64,000 bases of DNA from CBDATA01 sp965202845 (GCA_965202845.1 OZ241856.1:2108001-2172000); one strand, 5' to 3'; shown: positions 45,575-55,151, numbered from the stretch's first letter. Numbers and translations are program-made. Notes: generated from the letters alone by a model not told the origin.

Positions 45575-47758
45575 TTGCCGGATCCCGACCTCGCCCGCGC
45601 CAACGGGGGGACGGAGGAGCCGGCGCCGGCCGAATCCGGCGACCGGTGGAACGGGGGCCAGGCGAGCGGAGGCCAGGCGAACGGAGACTTGACGGACGGC
45701 GAGGCGGTCTCCCCCCAGGAGCTGCTGGGCGCCCTCCGAGTCATGCACATCTCCCGGGAGGTCGATCTCCGCGAGATCGCGCTGAAGCGGCAGAACAAGG
45801 CTTTCTTCCAGATCAGCTCGGTGGGGCACGAGGCCCTCGGGGCGGCCGCCGGGGCGCTGCTGCGGCCCGCCACGGACTGGGTCTTCGCCTACTACCGGGA
45901 CCGCGCCCTCGCCCTGCGGCTGGGGATGACCGCGACCGAGCATTTCGCCGCCGCCTGGGGCGCCGCCGCCGATCCGTCCTCCGGCGGACGGCAGATGCCC
46001 TCGCACTTCTGCAAGCGGGAGCTCGGCCTGGCCGTCCATTCGAGCTGCGTGGGCACCCAGTTCCTCCACGGGGTGGGGGCGGCGCACGGCCTGCGCCTCC
46101 AGCGAAAGCATCCGGAGGGGCTGGCGCTGGTCTGCGCCGGCGACGGCGCCACCAGCGAAGGCGAGTTCTGGGAGGCGCTCAACAGCGCCTGCCTGCGCAT
46201 GCTCCCGGTGGTGTTCCTCATCGAGGACAACGGGTACGCGATCTCGGTGCCGGTGGAGCACCAGACCGCCGGGGGTTCGATCTCCCACCTGGTGCGCGGC
46301 TTTCCGCATCTCAAGGCGCTCACCTGCGACGGATGCGACTACGAGGACTCCTGGCGCGCGCTGGCCGAGGCCTTCGACCACGCCCGCTCGGGGGCCGGCC
46401 CGGCGCTGGTGCATGCGTCGGTGGTGCGGTACCTGTCGCACTCCCTCTCCGACGACGACCGCGACTACAAGACCCCGGCCGAACTGGAGGGCGAACGCGC
46501 CCGGGACCCGATCGCGCTGCTGCGGCGGCGGCTGACCGACATGGGCGCGGCCTCCGAAGAGGAGCTGGACGCCATGCAGCGGGAGGTCCGGGAGGAGGTG
46601 GCGGACGCCGCGGACGAGGCGCTCGCCATGCCGTGGGCGGCGCCCGAATCGGTTTTCGACCATCTCTACAGCCCCGACGTGGACCCCTGCTCGGACGCCT
46701 TCGCCTCCGAACCCCGCTTCGCGCCGGACGGGAAGCCGGGCACCATGGTGGACATCATCAACGCGACCCTGCGGCACGAGATGGCGCGCGATCCCCGGGT
46801 GACGCTCTTCGGGCAGGACATCGCCGACCTGAGCCGGGAGGAGAGCCTCGATCAGGTCAAGGGCAAGGGCGGCGTCTTCAAGGTGACCCACGGGCTCCAG
46901 CGGGAATTCGGCGGCGAGCGGGTCTTCAACACCCCGCTCGCCGAGGCCACCATCGTCGGGATCGCCTGCGGCATGGCGCTCACCGGCATCCGCCCGGTGG
47001 CGGAGATCCAGTTCCTCGACTACATCTGGCCCGCCTACATGCAGATCCGGAGCGAGCTGGCGAGCGTGCGCTGGCGCTCCAACGGCGCCTATTCGGCCCC
47101 GGCGGTGATCCGGGTTCCGGTCGGCGGGTATCTCACCGGCGGCGCCGTCTACCACAGCCAGTCGGCGGAGGCGCTCTTCACCCACCTGCCGGGGCTCCGG
47201 GTGGTGATGCCCTCGACCGCGCTGGACGCGGCGGGGCTGCTGCGCACCGCGATCCGCTGCGACGACCCGGTGATGTTTCTGGAGCACAAGCACCTCTACC
47301 GCCAGACCTACAACAAGAGCGTCGACCCCGGCCCGGACTTCATGATCCCGTTCGGGAAGGCAAGGACGGTCCGACCGGGAACCGACCTCACGGTGGTGAC
47401 CTTCGGGGCGCTGGTCCACCGGACGGAACTGGCGGCGAAGAAGGCGCTCGCCGAAGAGGGCATTTCGGTGGAGATCCTCGATCTCCGGTCGCTGCTCCCC
47501 TACGACTGGGACGCCATCCGGGAGAGCGTGCGGAAGACGAGCCGGGCGCTGGTCGCCTACGAGGACACCCGCAGCTTCGGCTACGGCGCCGAGATCGCGG
47601 CGCGGATCGCCGACGAGCTCTTCGACGACCTGGACGCCCCGGTCCGGCGAGTGGCCGCGAAGGACACCTGGATCGCCTACAACCCGGGGCTGGAGGCCGC
47701 GACCCTGCCCCAGGTGGAGGACCTGCTCCGGGAGATCACCGCGCTCGCCGAGTACTGA
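45575..47758 (+). CDS. 2-oxoacid dehydrogenase E1, fused alpha and beta subunits
   Basis: 727 aa from TTG 45575. The first part (about residues 45-380) is E1 alpha: VGHEALGAAAGALL, then the TPP motif GDGATSEGEFWEALNSA and EDNGYAISVPVEHQ. The second (about 395-727) is E1 beta: LFGQDIADLSREE, FNTPLAEATIVGIACGMAL, AEIQFLDYIWPAYMQI and EILDLRSLLPYDWDAI. Such fusions are known for branched-chain (2-oxoisovalerate) dehydrogenases in several phyla. It decarboxylates a 2-oxoacid and passes the acyl group to E2 lipoyl. No E2 or E3 is nearby, so the partner must be elsewhere. The first 35 residues are low-complexity. Confidence 0.9.
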   Translation: MPDPDLARANGGTEEPAPAESGDRWNGGQASGGQANGDLTDGEAVSPQELLGALRVMHISREVDLREIALKRQNKAFFQISSVGHEALGAAAGALLRPATDWVFAYYRDRALALRLGMTATEHFAAAWGAAADPSSGGRQMPSHFCKRELGLAVHSSCVGTQFLHGVGAAHGLRLQRKHPEGLALVCAGDGATSEGEFWEALNSACLRMLPVVFLIEDNGYAISVPVEHQTAGGSISHLVRGFPHLKALTCDGCDYEDSWRALAEAFDHARSGAGPALVHASVVRYLSHSLSDDDRDYKTPAELEGERARDPIALLRRRLTDMGAASEEELDAMQREVREEVADAADEALAMPWAAPESVFDHLYSPDVDPCSDAFASEPRFAPDGKPGTMVDIINATLRHEMARDPRVTLFGQDIADLSREESLDQVKGKGGVFKVTHGLQREFGGERVFNTPLAEATIVGIACGMALTGIRPVAEIQFLDYIWPAYMQIRSELASVRWRSNGAYSAPAVIRVPVGGYLTGGAVYHSQSAEALFTHLPGLRVVMPSTALDAAGLLRTAIRCDDPVMFLEHKHLYRQTYNKSVDPGPDFMIPFGKARTVRPGTDLTVVTFGALVHRTELAAKKALAEEGISVEILDLRSLLPYDWDAIRESVRKTSRALVAYEDTRSFGYGAEIAARIADELFDDLDAPVRRVAAKDTWIAYNPGLEAATLPQVEDLLREITALAEY

Positions 47759-48311
47759 CCCGCCGTCGCCGGGACGCGGCGAGGATCCGGCGCACCTCGG
47801 CGACCGCCTCGCCCACCTTCCGGTTCACCACCACGTGGTCGTAGAACTCCCTTTGCTCCATCTCGCCGGGCGCCGCTTGAAGGCGGCCCCGGATCACCCC
47901 GTCGGCGTCCCGCCCGCGCCCCCGCAGCCGGGCGTCCAGATCGGAGAGCGAGGGCGGGGCGATGAAGATGGTGACCACCCCCTCCAGCGAGCGGAGGGAG
48001 GCCGCGCCCTGGACGTCCACTTCGATGAGAAGGTCGCCCGGGCCTTCGGCGATCGCCTGGCGACTGGTCCCGTAGCGATGGCCGTGGACGTCGGCGCACT
48101 CCACGAACGCGCCGGCGTCGTCCATCCGCTGGAAGCGCTCCCGGTCCACGAAGTGGTAGTCCCGTCCGTCCGTCTCCCCGGCCCGGGGCGGCCGGGTGGT
48201 GTGGGAGACCGCGAACGCCAGATCCGGGTCCGCCTCCACCACCTCGCGCAGGATCGTGGACTTCCCCACCCCGGAGGGGCCGGAAACCACGAACAGACGG
48301 CGGGGGGCCAA
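47736..48311 (-). CDS. gmk: Guanylate kinase
   Basis: 191 aa, TTG start. GMP to GDP kinase: P-loop SGPSGVGKST near residue 10, SHTTRPPRAGETDGRDYHFVD with the GMP-binding Arg and Tyr near 38-56, IEVDVQGAASLR with the conserved Asp near 97, and REFYDHVVVNRKV-type end. Last gene of the ileS-aminotransferase-gmk operon (2 bp after the aminotransferase stop). Its 3' end overlaps the convergent E1 gene by 23 bp. Confidence 0.95.
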   Translation of the reverse strand: MAPRRLFVVSGPSGVGKSTILREVVEADPDLAFAVSHTTRPPRAGETDGRDYHFVDRERFQRMDDAGAFVECADVHGHRYGTSRQAIAEGPGDLLIEVDVQGAASLRSLEGVVTIFIAPPSLSDLDARLRGRGRDADGVIRGRLQAAPGEMEQREFYDHVVVNRKVGEAVAEVRRILAASRRRRVSTRRAR

Positions 48312-48312
48312 G

Positions 48313-49527
48313 TCAGGCGCCCCGGATCGCCGCGCCGACCCGCCGCGCGCCCTCCCGGAGGCGTTCGGCGGGCAGGAAGCTGAAGGAGAGGCGGAGCGAA
48401 CGCGCCCCGGCGGGGTCCTCGGGATCCGCGAAGAAGCAGGCGCCGCCCACCCATGCCACCCGGTGGCGCTCCACCGCCTCCCGCAGCAGGGTGGTGGTGT
48501 CCGCCGGCAGGCGGCGGTCGCCGAAATCCAGCCAGACGAAGAAGCCCCCCGCCGGGTGGTCGGGTTCCGGCCCTTCGGGGAAGGTCTCCCGGATGGCGGC
48601 GAGCATCGCGTCCCGCTTTTCCCGGTAGAGGGCGCGGGCGCCTTGCACTTGCCGATCCAGGGCGCCGCTGCGGGCGTATGCGAGCGCGAGCCGCTGCACC
48701 AGGGTGCCCGAACACTGGTCGGTGCCCAGCTTGATGAGGCCCAGCCGCCGCACCATCTCCGGATCGGCCAGCACGAACCCCAGCCGGAGGCCGGGGCCGA
48801 AGGTCTTGGAAAAGGTATGCACCAGAGCCGTCCGCTCCGGCGCCAGCGCCTTGAGCGCCGGCAGCGGATCGGCGTCGTAGTGGAGTTCGGCGTAGGCGTG
48901 ATCCTCCACCACCATCAACCCGTGCCGTTCGAGGACCTCGAGGACGGCGCGCCGCCGCTCCAGACTCCACGTCCGCCCGGTGGGGTTCTGGAACGAGGGG
49001 ATCGCGTAGAGCGCCCGGGGCGCGGCGCCGCTGGCGGTCAGCTCCCGGATGCGGGCGTCGAGACCATCGGGAAGCGGCCCGTCGCGATCGGTGGGAACCC
49101 CGACCGGGACCAGGTTCATCTCGCGGCAGAGGTGGAGGACCGACATGTAGGTCGGGTTCTCCAGCAGCAGGACGTCCCCCGGATTCAGCAGCACCGCCAG
49201 CGTCAGCCGGATGCCTTCCAGACCGCCGCTCGAGATCAGGATGCTCCCGGCGTCGCCCGGAATCCCGAAAAGACGGCGCGAACGCTCGGCGAGATGCTCC
49301 CGGAGTTCGGTCACTCCCGGATTCGGGGAGTAATTGAGCGCCGCCGCCCCGGCCCGGCTCAGAACCGCGTCCATCGCCTCGGCGGTGTCCTCGATGCGGA
49401 AGACCGCCGGATCCGGCATCCCGCCGGCGAGCGACAGGACATCGGGGCGTTCCGCCAGCTTGAGGATGTCGGTGACCGCCCCGCTGCTCTCGATGCGCCC
49501 GGCGGCGTCCGAAAACCGCACCCTCAT
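48313..49527 (-). CDS. PLP-dependent aminotransferase (class I/II, MocR/2-aminoadipate-type)
   Basis: 404 aa from ATG 49527, which overlaps the ileS stop (ATGA). Fold type I aminotransferase: LSLAGGMPDPAVFRI (about 31-45), NYSPNPGVTELREHLAER, SIPSFQNPTG-type substrate loop (YAIPSFQNPTGRTWS near 165), DHAYAELHYD with the PLP Asp near 208, and HTFSKTFGPGLRLGF with the Schiff-base Lys near 237. The N terminus lacks the GntR helix-turn-helix of MocR. 2-aminoadipate or aromatic amino acid transamination is likely; substrate not certain. A much longer reading to 52590 is antisense-like frame of ileS and not real. Confidence 0.88.
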   Translation of the reverse strand: MRVRFSDAAGRIESSGAVTDILKLAERPDVLSLAGGMPDPAVFRIEDTAEAMDAVLSRAGAAALNYSPNPGVTELREHLAERSRRLFGIPGDAGSILISSGGLEGIRLTLAVLLNPGDVLLLENPTYMSVLHLCREMNLVPVGVPTDRDGPLPDGLDARIRELTASGAAPRALYAIPSFQNPTGRTWSLERRRAVLEVLERHGLMVVEDHAYAELHYDADPLPALKALAPERTALVHTFSKTFGPGLRLGFVLADPEMVRRLGLIKLGTDQCSGTLVQRLALAYARSGALDRQVQGARALYREKRDAMLAAIRETFPEGPEPDHPAGGFFVWLDFGDRRLPADTTTLLREAVERHRVAWVGGACFFADPEDPAGARSLRLSFSFLPAERLREGARRVGAAIRGA

Positions 49528-52500
49528 GCCGTCCGGATCGCGAGCGTCGCCCGCTCCTCCTCGATCTCGATATCCCGGCGCGAACCGTTCGCCAGCGGGT
49601 CGCCCGCAAGCTCCACCGCGAGCGTCTCGGCGAGGAAATGCCTCTCGCGCTCCCGGGCCAGCCGGAGCAGCCGGGGAGACCCGGAGAGAGACACCCGGAT
49701 GCGGGCGTCGTAGGGGAGGTCCAGGTCCTTGCGGAACCCCTGCACCCGGTTGAGCAGCTCCCGGTAGCGGCCCTCCTCGACCAGCTCGGGAGTGAGTTCG
49801 GTTTTGAGCGCGACCGAAAGTCCCAGCCGCGCGTCGCCGGCGAGCGCGACCCCCTCGCGGGGGACGGAGGCGATCTCCAGGTCGTCCTCCTCGAGGCGAA
49901 CCTCCCGGCCGCCGTCGAGCGGCAGCATCACCCGACCTTCGGCGTCCAGCTCCCGGCGGATCGCGGACCCGGGCATCGCGGCGAGCTGCTTCGCCACCTG
50001 CGCCATGTCCCGCCCCAGCCGCGGTCCGAGCCGCCGGAAGCGCGGCTTCACCCGGACGTCCATGGCGTCGGCGGCGTCTTCGACGAACTCGATCCGCTCC
50101 ACGTTCAGCTCGTCGGCGAGCAGGCGCCGGTGGGCGGCGAGCCGCTCCCGGAGCGCCGGATCGGCCACCGCGACCCGGGCGCCGCCGAGCGGCTGGCGCA
50201 CCCGGACGCCGTGCTCCTTGCGCACCCGCAGTCCGAGCGACGCGGCTTCGCGCGCCAGGCGCATCTCCTCGTTGAGGGAGGCGTCCAGCGGGAATTCGGG
50301 AACCGGCCAGTCGGCGAGATGGACGCTCTCCGGTTCCGGGCCGGGAACCAGGCTCCGGTACATCTCCTCGGCGAGGAAGGGGGTGAACGGCGCCGCCAGC
50401 CGCGAGAGGCGCGCCAGCGCGTCGTAGAGGGTGCGGTAGGCGTCCGTCTTTGCGGCGCTCCAGCCGGACTCCCAGAACCGGCGGCGACTGCGCCGCAGCC
50501 ACCAGTTGGAGAGCGACTCGGCGAAGGCGGCGAGCGCCCGGGCCGCCTCGTAGGCGCGGATCGTCTCGAGTCCTTCGGTCACCGCGGCGGTCGTCTCCTC
50601 GAGGTGGGAGAGGATCCAGCGGTCCAGCGGCTCGCGTTCGGCGACCGGCCGGCCCGTATGCTCCCTCGGGTCGAACCGGTCGATCCCGGCGTAGATCGTG
50701 AAGAAGGAGAAGACGTTGCGCACCCGGAGCGGGAACTCCCGGGCCGCCGTCCGGACGTTTTCCAGCGAATGGCGCTTCCCTCCCCAGGGAGCGGCGCTCG
50801 CGAGGAAGAACCAGCGGAAGGCGTCGGCGCCCGTCTCGCCGAGCGTTTTCTCCGGCGGGGTGTAATTCCCGCGCGACTTGGACTCCTTGCGCCCCTGCGG
50901 GTCGGTGACGTGCCCCAGCACCAGGCAGGAGCGGAACGGGTGCGGCTCTTCCGGTTCCGGAATTCCCAGCCGGCCGCAGGTGTCCTCGTCGAACAGCAGC
51001 GTGGAGATCATCAGCAGCGAGTAGAACCAGCCGCGCGTCTGGTCGATCGCCTCGGTGATGTAGTCGGCGGGGAAGGCGGCGAGGAAGCGCTCCCGGTTCC
51101 GGTGCGGGAACCCCCACTGCGCGAACGGCATCGCCCCCGAATCGAACCAGCAGTCGATCACTTCGGGGACCCGGCGGTACACCCCGGGTTCGCCGGGCCG
51201 GGTCCAGGTCGCCAGGTCCACCCAGGGCTTGTGCGCCATGAGGTCCGGATCGAGGTCGGGGCGCTTCTTCCGCTCCTCGTGGAACGCGCGGAAGGCGTCC
51301 GGGTTCCGGGCCTCGATTTCGGCCACCGAGGTCGGCGTCTCGATGGCGCCGGTCTCGTCGTTGATCCAGATGTTCAGCGGCGTCCCCCAGAAGCGCTCCC
51401 GGGAGAGCGCCCAGTCCACGTTGTTGCGCAGGAAGTCGCCGAAACGACCCTCCCGGATGTGTTCGGGGCGCCAGTCCACCGCGCCGCTGTTCCGCAGCGC
51501 CTCCTCCTTGCGCCGGGTGGTGCGGATGAACCATGCCGGGCGCGCGTACTGGATCAGGGGGTCCTGCTCGGCGCGCCAGCAGAAGGGGTATTCGTGGCGG
51601 ATGGTCTCCCGATGGATCAAAAGCCCCCGGTCCCGGAGATAACGGATGATGGTGCGGTCGGCCTCCTTGACCCACTGCCCCTCCAGCATCGGGACGTCGG
51701 CGGTGAAGCGCCCGTCTGGGCCCACCGCGCAGGGCAGCGGAATCTCGTCCGCGTTGCGGTAAGCGGCGATCGTCTTGCGGTGGAGCTCGTGGTCCACTTC
51801 GCCGAAGGCGGGCGCCTCGTGCACCAGCCCGGTCCCCTGGTCCAGCTCCACGAAGTCGGCGGCCAGCACCCGCCAGAAGGCGGGAACCTCCGTCCCGTCG
51901 GCGAGGACGCCCTTCAGGGCGCCGTACCGGCGCCGGTAGTCGTCGAACGGGGGCCGGTAGCGGCGACCGATGAGATCTTCCGCGGCGAGCGCGCGCAGCT
52001 TGCGAAGCGGCCGCCCCAGCCGCGTCTCCAGGTCCCCGACCCGGGCGTCGGCGAGGATCAGGCGCCGGGGTTCCCCGCCTTCCGGCGGGGCGTCTTCGAC
52101 CTCGGCGTAGGCGACTCCCGGACGCACCGCGGCGTACAGGTTCGAGGGGAGCGTCCAGGGGGTGGTGGTCCAGACCACCAGCGCGGCGCCTCCCGGGTCG
52201 TCCTCCAGCGGGAGGGCCACGTGGACGGCGGGGTCCTCCACCTCGCGGTAGCCCAGGCCGACCTCCGCCGACGAGAGCGCGGTGCCTCCCTGCGCCCACC
52301 ACCAGACCACCTTCTCGCCGCGGTGGAGCAGCCCCTTGCGGTGGAGTTCGGAAAGCGCCCACCAGACGCTCTCCACGTAGCTCCGCCGGTAGGTGACGTA
52401 GGCGCGCTCCAGGTCCACCCAGTGCCCGATCCGGGTGGTCATCTCCTCCCAGTCGCGGATGTAGCGGAACACGCTGGCCATGCACCGCTCGACGAAGCGT

Positions 52501-52847
52501 CCCACCCCGTACTCCTCGATCCCGGCCCGGCCGTGGATGCCCAGCTCGCGTTCGACCTCCACCTCGACCGGCAGTCCGTGGGTGTCCCAACCGGCGATCC
52601 GCTCGGCGAAATGTCCGCGCATCGTCCAGAACCGGGGGAACACGTCCTTGAAGACCCGGGTCAGGACGTGGCCGTTGTGCGGGCGGCCGTTGGCGGTGGG
52701 CGGCCCGTCGTGCCAGACCCGGGGCGGCCCGCCGGCGCGGGCGGCCACGCTCCGCTCGAAGATGCGCCGCTCCTTCCAGAACGCGGCGATCTCCGCCTCG
52801 ACGGCGGGGATTTCGCCGACGGACCGGGCAGGCTGCAGGAACGTCAA
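49524..52847 (-). CDS. ileS: Isoleucyl-tRNA synthetase
   Basis: Class I aminoacyl-tRNA synthetase of about 1107 aa. The TTG at 52847 is the best start (LTFLQPARSVGEIPAVEAEI); no strong ribosome binding site is visible. HIGH-type motif NGRPHNGHVLTRVFKD, KMSKS-type motif KESKSRGNYTPPE near residue 655, and WFDSGAMPFAQW in the catalytic core. The editing domain lies between. The C terminus carries the anticodon-binding and DUF5915-type region. No zinc-finger Cys set was noticed in the tail, like the eukaryote-like (second-type) IleRS. The type split is an inference from length. Confidence 0.92.
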   Translation of the reverse strand: MTFLQPARSVGEIPAVEAEIAAFWKERRIFERSVAARAGGPPRVWHDGPPTANGRPHNGHVLTRVFKDVFPRFWTMRGHFAERIAGWDTHGLPVEVEVERELGIHGRAGIEEYGVGRFVERCMASVFRYIRDWEEMTTRIGHWVDLERAYVTYRRSYVESVWWALSELHRKGLLHRGEKVVWWWAQGGTALSSAEVGLGYREVEDPAVHVALPLEDDPGGAALVVWTTTPWTLPSNLYAAVRPGVAYAEVEDAPPEGGEPRRLILADARVGDLETRLGRPLRKLRALAAEDLIGRRYRPPFDDYRRRYGALKGVLADGTEVPAFWRVLAADFVELDQGTGLVHEAPAFGEVDHELHRKTIAAYRNADEIPLPCAVGPDGRFTADVPMLEGQWVKEADRTIIRYLRDRGLLIHRETIRHEYPFCWRAEQDPLIQYARPAWFIRTTRRKEEALRNSGAVDWRPEHIREGRFGDFLRNNVDWALSRERFWGTPLNIWINDETGAIETPTSVAEIEARNPDAFRAFHEERKKRPDLDPDLMAHKPWVDLATWTRPGEPGVYRRVPEVIDCWFDSGAMPFAQWGFPHRNRERFLAAFPADYITEAIDQTRGWFYSLLMISTLLFDEDTCGRLGIPEPEEPHPFRSCLVLGHVTDPQGRKESKSRGNYTPPEKTLGETGADAFRWFFLASAAPWGGKRHSLENVRTAAREFPLRVRNVFSFFTIYAGIDRFDPREHTGRPVAEREPLDRWILSHLEETTAAVTEGLETIRAYEAARALAAFAESLSNWWLRRSRRRFWESGWSAAKTDAYRTLYDALARLSRLAAPFTPFLAEEMYRSLVPGPEPESVHLADWPVPEFPLDASLNEEMRLAREAASLGLRVRKEHGVRVRQPLGGARVAVADPALRERLAAHRRLLADELNVERIEFVEDAADAMDVRVKPRFRRLGPRLGRDMAQVAKQLAAMPGSAIRRELDAEGRVMLPLDGGREVRLEEDDLEIASVPREGVALAGDARLGLSVALKTELTPELVEEGRYRELLNRVQGFRKDLDLPYDARIRVSLSGSPRLLRLARERERHFLAETLAVELAGDPLANGSRRDIEIEEERATLAIRTA

Positions 52848-52889
52848 GATGGGGACACGGGCAGTAGGGGGAGCGGATCGCGCGGGTCG

Positions 52890-52962
52890 CGTCCCCAACG
52901 GGACTCGAACCCGTGTTTTCGCCGTGAAAGGGCGACGTCCTGGACCGCTAGACGATGGGGAC
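52890..52962 (-). tRNA. tRNA-Glu (TTC)
   Basis: On the minus strand: acceptor GTCCCCA with TGGGGAC, anticodon arm TCGCC-CTTTCAC-GGCGA giving TTC, and T-arm GGGTTCGAGTCCC. Length 73 nt, no CCA encoded. 8 nt from tRNA-Lys and 42 nt upstream of ileS on the same strand. Confidence 0.93.
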
Positions 52963-52970
52963 CCAAAGGG

Positions 52971-53043
52971 TAGGCCGTGCAGGCTTCGAACCTGCGACAT
53001 CTCGCTTAAAAGGCGAGCGCTCTGCCGACTGAGCTAACGGCCC
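52971..53043 (-). tRNA. tRNA-Lys (TTT)
   Basis: On the minus strand: acceptor GGGCCGT with ACGGCCT (one G-U), anticodon arm CTCGC-CTTTTAA-GCGAG giving TTT, and T-arm CAGGTTCGAAGCCTG. Length 73 nt. First gene of the tRNA-Lys, tRNA-Glu, ileS cluster. Confidence 0.93.
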
Positions 53044-53123
53044 GGCGAGCGGGGAAGCATAGCAGCCCCCCGGCGGGCGGGAACGGGGCGCTGGTAGGGT
53101 TCTCCGGCTGATGGCGAAGGGAC

Positions 53124-53309
53124 GTGGCTGATTTCCTGTGGGGGGCGGCGTCCTTTCTCTTCTACGGGTTCCTCGCCCTGTGTCTACTTGTGACGCTTTC
53201 CAACGCAGCGGCAGAGGACTGGGACAGCTTCAAGAAGTGGGCCCTCTCCTGCGCGGTGATCCTGGTTCCCTTTGGCGTCTTGCTGGTCATCTCGCGGTGC
53301 GGGGGATAG
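53124..53309 (+). CDS. Small membrane protein, hypothetical
   Basis: 61 aa from GTG 53124. Two hydrophobic helices (about residues 4-26 and 40-58; FLWGAASFLFYGFLALCLLV and WALSCAVILVPFGVLLVISR) with a short acidic loop between. It stands alone between the tRNA cluster and the convergent purA. No family recognised. Its composition is clearly membrane-like, but the weak ribosome binding site keeps confidence moderate. Confidence 0.5.
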   Translation: MADFLWGAASFLFYGFLALCLLVTLSNAAAEDWDSFKKWALSCAVILVPFGVLLVISRCGG

Positions 53310-53330
53310 GTCCCCAGGCCGGGACTTCGG

Positions 53331-54611
53331 TCATGCCGGCGGGAGGATGGAGTCCTCCCGGTCGGGACCGGTGGAGACCATCGTGATCGGCGATCCCACC
53401 AGCTCCTCCAGGGTGTCCAGGTAGCGGCGGGCGGCGGACGGCAGGTCGGCGAGCCGCCGCACGCCGCGGGTGGGGCGGTCCCAGCCCGGCAGCGCACGAA
53501 ATTCCGGTTCGCAGCGGGCGAGCGCGCCCGGTTCGCCGGGGAAGTCGGCGACCGGTTCGCCGTCCAGCCGGTATCCCACCCCCACCCGGATCTCGTCGAG
53601 TCCGTCGAGGACATCCAGCTTGGTGATCGCCAGCTCGTCGATCCCGTTGACCCGGCGAGCGTAGCGAAGCACCACGCTGTCGAACCAGCCGCACCGGCGC
53701 GGGCGTCCGGTGGAAGCGCCGAATTCCTGGCCGCGCCGCTGGATTGCGCGGCCGACGGCGCCCTCCATCGCGGTCGGCATCGGCCCCTCGCCCACCCGGG
53801 TCTGGTACGCCTTCGCCACCCCCAGCACCCGCCCCACCGCCTGGGGTCCCACTCCGGCGCCCACCGCGGCGGCGGCCGCCACCGCGCTCGCCGAAGTGAC
53901 GTACGGATAGGTGCCGTGATCCACGTCCAGAAGCGCCGCCTGCGCCCCCTCGAAAAGGACGTTCCCGCCCGCCGCCAGCGTCTCGTGGATCAGCAGCGAG
54001 GTGTCCCGGACCAGCGGCAGGATGCGGTCCGCGAAATCGTCCAGCAGAACCCGCGCGTCGCGGACTTCGGCCGCCTCCCGGGCGGCGTCCCAGCCGAGCA
54101 GCCGGGCGCGCATCCCGATGAGGTGCGCGAGCCGCGTGTCCCGGTTCTCCGGGTAGCGAAGGTCGCCCAGCCGCAGCCCCCGCCGCCCCACCTTGTCCTC
54201 GTAGGCCGGGCCGATGCCGCGTCCGGTAGTGCCGATGCGCCGCCCGGCCAGCCGCGCCTCCTCGAACGCCTCGACCGCGCGGTGGATCGGCAGGATGATC
54301 TGGGCGCGGTCGGAAAGCGCCAGGTCCCGGGCCGGGTCCAGGCCGGCGGCGCGGAGCTCGGCCATCTCGCCGAGAAGCGCGCCGGGATCAACCACGCAGC
54401 CGTTGCCCACGATGGAGCGCACGCCCGGGTGCAGCACCGCCGAGGGCAGCAGGTGGAGGATCACGGCGCGGCCTCCCACCACCACCGTGTGCCCGGCGTT
54501 GTGCCCGCCGCCAAAACGAACCACGCTGTGGAACCGGGGCGCCAGCACGTCCACGAACTTGCCCTTGCCCTCGTCCCCCCACTGGGCGCCGACGACCGCG
54601 AGGCCGGGCAT
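53331..54611 (-). CDS. purA: Adenylosuccinate synthetase
   Basis: 426 aa, first committed step from IMP to AMP, GTP-dependent. Motifs: VVGAQWGDEGKGKFVD P-loop region at residues 6-21, FGGGHNAGHTVV, GTTGRGIGPAYEDKVGRRGLR near 125, FEGAQAALLDVDHGTYPYVTSA near 220, and STGRPRRCGWFD near 300. Complete. 37 bp after the thioredoxin-like gene on the same strand, so it may be the last gene of the rsmA-trxB-tlpA-purA run. Confidence 0.96.
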   Translation of the reverse strand: MPGLAVVGAQWGDEGKGKFVDVLAPRFHSVVRFGGGHNAGHTVVVGGRAVILHLLPSAVLHPGVRSIVGNGCVVDPGALLGEMAELRAAGLDPARDLALSDRAQIILPIHRAVEAFEEARLAGRRIGTTGRGIGPAYEDKVGRRGLRLGDLRYPENRDTRLAHLIGMRARLLGWDAAREAAEVRDARVLLDDFADRILPLVRDTSLLIHETLAAGGNVLFEGAQAALLDVDHGTYPYVTSASAVAAAAAVGAGVGPQAVGRVLGVAKAYQTRVGEGPMPTAMEGAVGRAIQRRGQEFGASTGRPRRCGWFDSVVLRYARRVNGIDELAITKLDVLDGLDEIRVGVGYRLDGEPVADFPGEPGALARCEPEFRALPGWDRPTRGVRRLADLPSAARRYLDTLEELVGSPITMVSTGPDREDSILPPA

Positions 54612-54648
54612 AGCGGTCCGCTCTTCTTCCGGGCGCCGGGAGTCTCGC

Positions 54649-55149
54649 CTACTCGAGCCCGAGCAGGCCGCGGACTTCCTCTTCCAGCCGCCCCGGAGTC
54701 CGCTCCGGGTTGAATCCGATGTGGCGGATGCGGATCACCCCGTCGCGGTCGGCGATGTAGGTGGTCGGCATGGCGAAGATCCGGAACGCCTCGTCGGCTT
54801 CCGCGGTCGAGAGGAGGTTCAGGTAGCGCACCCCCCGCTCCTCCATGTAGGCGCGCACCTCCTCGATCGGCGGAATCCGGTCGTCCACATGCAGGCCGAT
54901 CACCACCAGCCCCTCCTCCCCGTACCGATCCTGGAGATCCTGATAGAAGGGCAGCGACTGCTCGCACGGCCCGCACCACACCGCCCAGAAGTCGTAGAGC
55001 ACCACCTTGCCGGGGAAGTCCCGGACCGAAACCGGCGCGCCGGAGAGGTCGGAGAGCGTCAGATCGGGCGGCGGCTCGCCGACGACGCCGCGGGGCTGGG
55101 CGGCCAGCAGGCAACCGGCGGCCAGCAGCAGAATTGCAGACCGGGCCAT
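54649..55149 (-). CDS. TlpA/ResA-like thioredoxin, exported
   Basis: 166 aa. Hydrophobic leader with a possible lipobox (LLLAAGC near residue 9), then a thioredoxin fold with active site WAVWCGPCEQSLPF near 55-68 and cis-Pro in FAMPTTYIADRDG near 132. TlpA/ResA-type proteins reduce disulfides in the periplasm, often for cytochrome maturation or protection against oxidised thiols. It is 2 bp from trxB, which is cytoplasmic, so a direct electron pathway is not implied without a membrane carrier. Confidence 0.88.
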   Translation of the reverse strand: MARSAILLLAAGCLLAAQPRGVVGEPPPDLTLSDLSGAPVSVRDFPGKVVLYDFWAVWCGPCEQSLPFYQDLQDRYGEEGLVVIGLHVDDRIPPIEEVRAYMEERGVRYLNLLSTAEADEAFRIFAMPTTYIADRDGVIRIRHIGFNPERTPGRLEEEVRGLLGLE

Positions 55150-55151
55150 CG

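Noticed and set aside
41878..45873. 1331-codon reading in the uvrB frame
   Set aside because: uvrB starts at GTG 43953; the upstream part overlies ispH and has no family resemblance.
48313..52590. 1425-codon reading in the aminotransferase frame
   Set aside because: Only the last 404 codons encode the aminotransferase; the rest is an off-frame mirage of ileS in GC-rich sequence.
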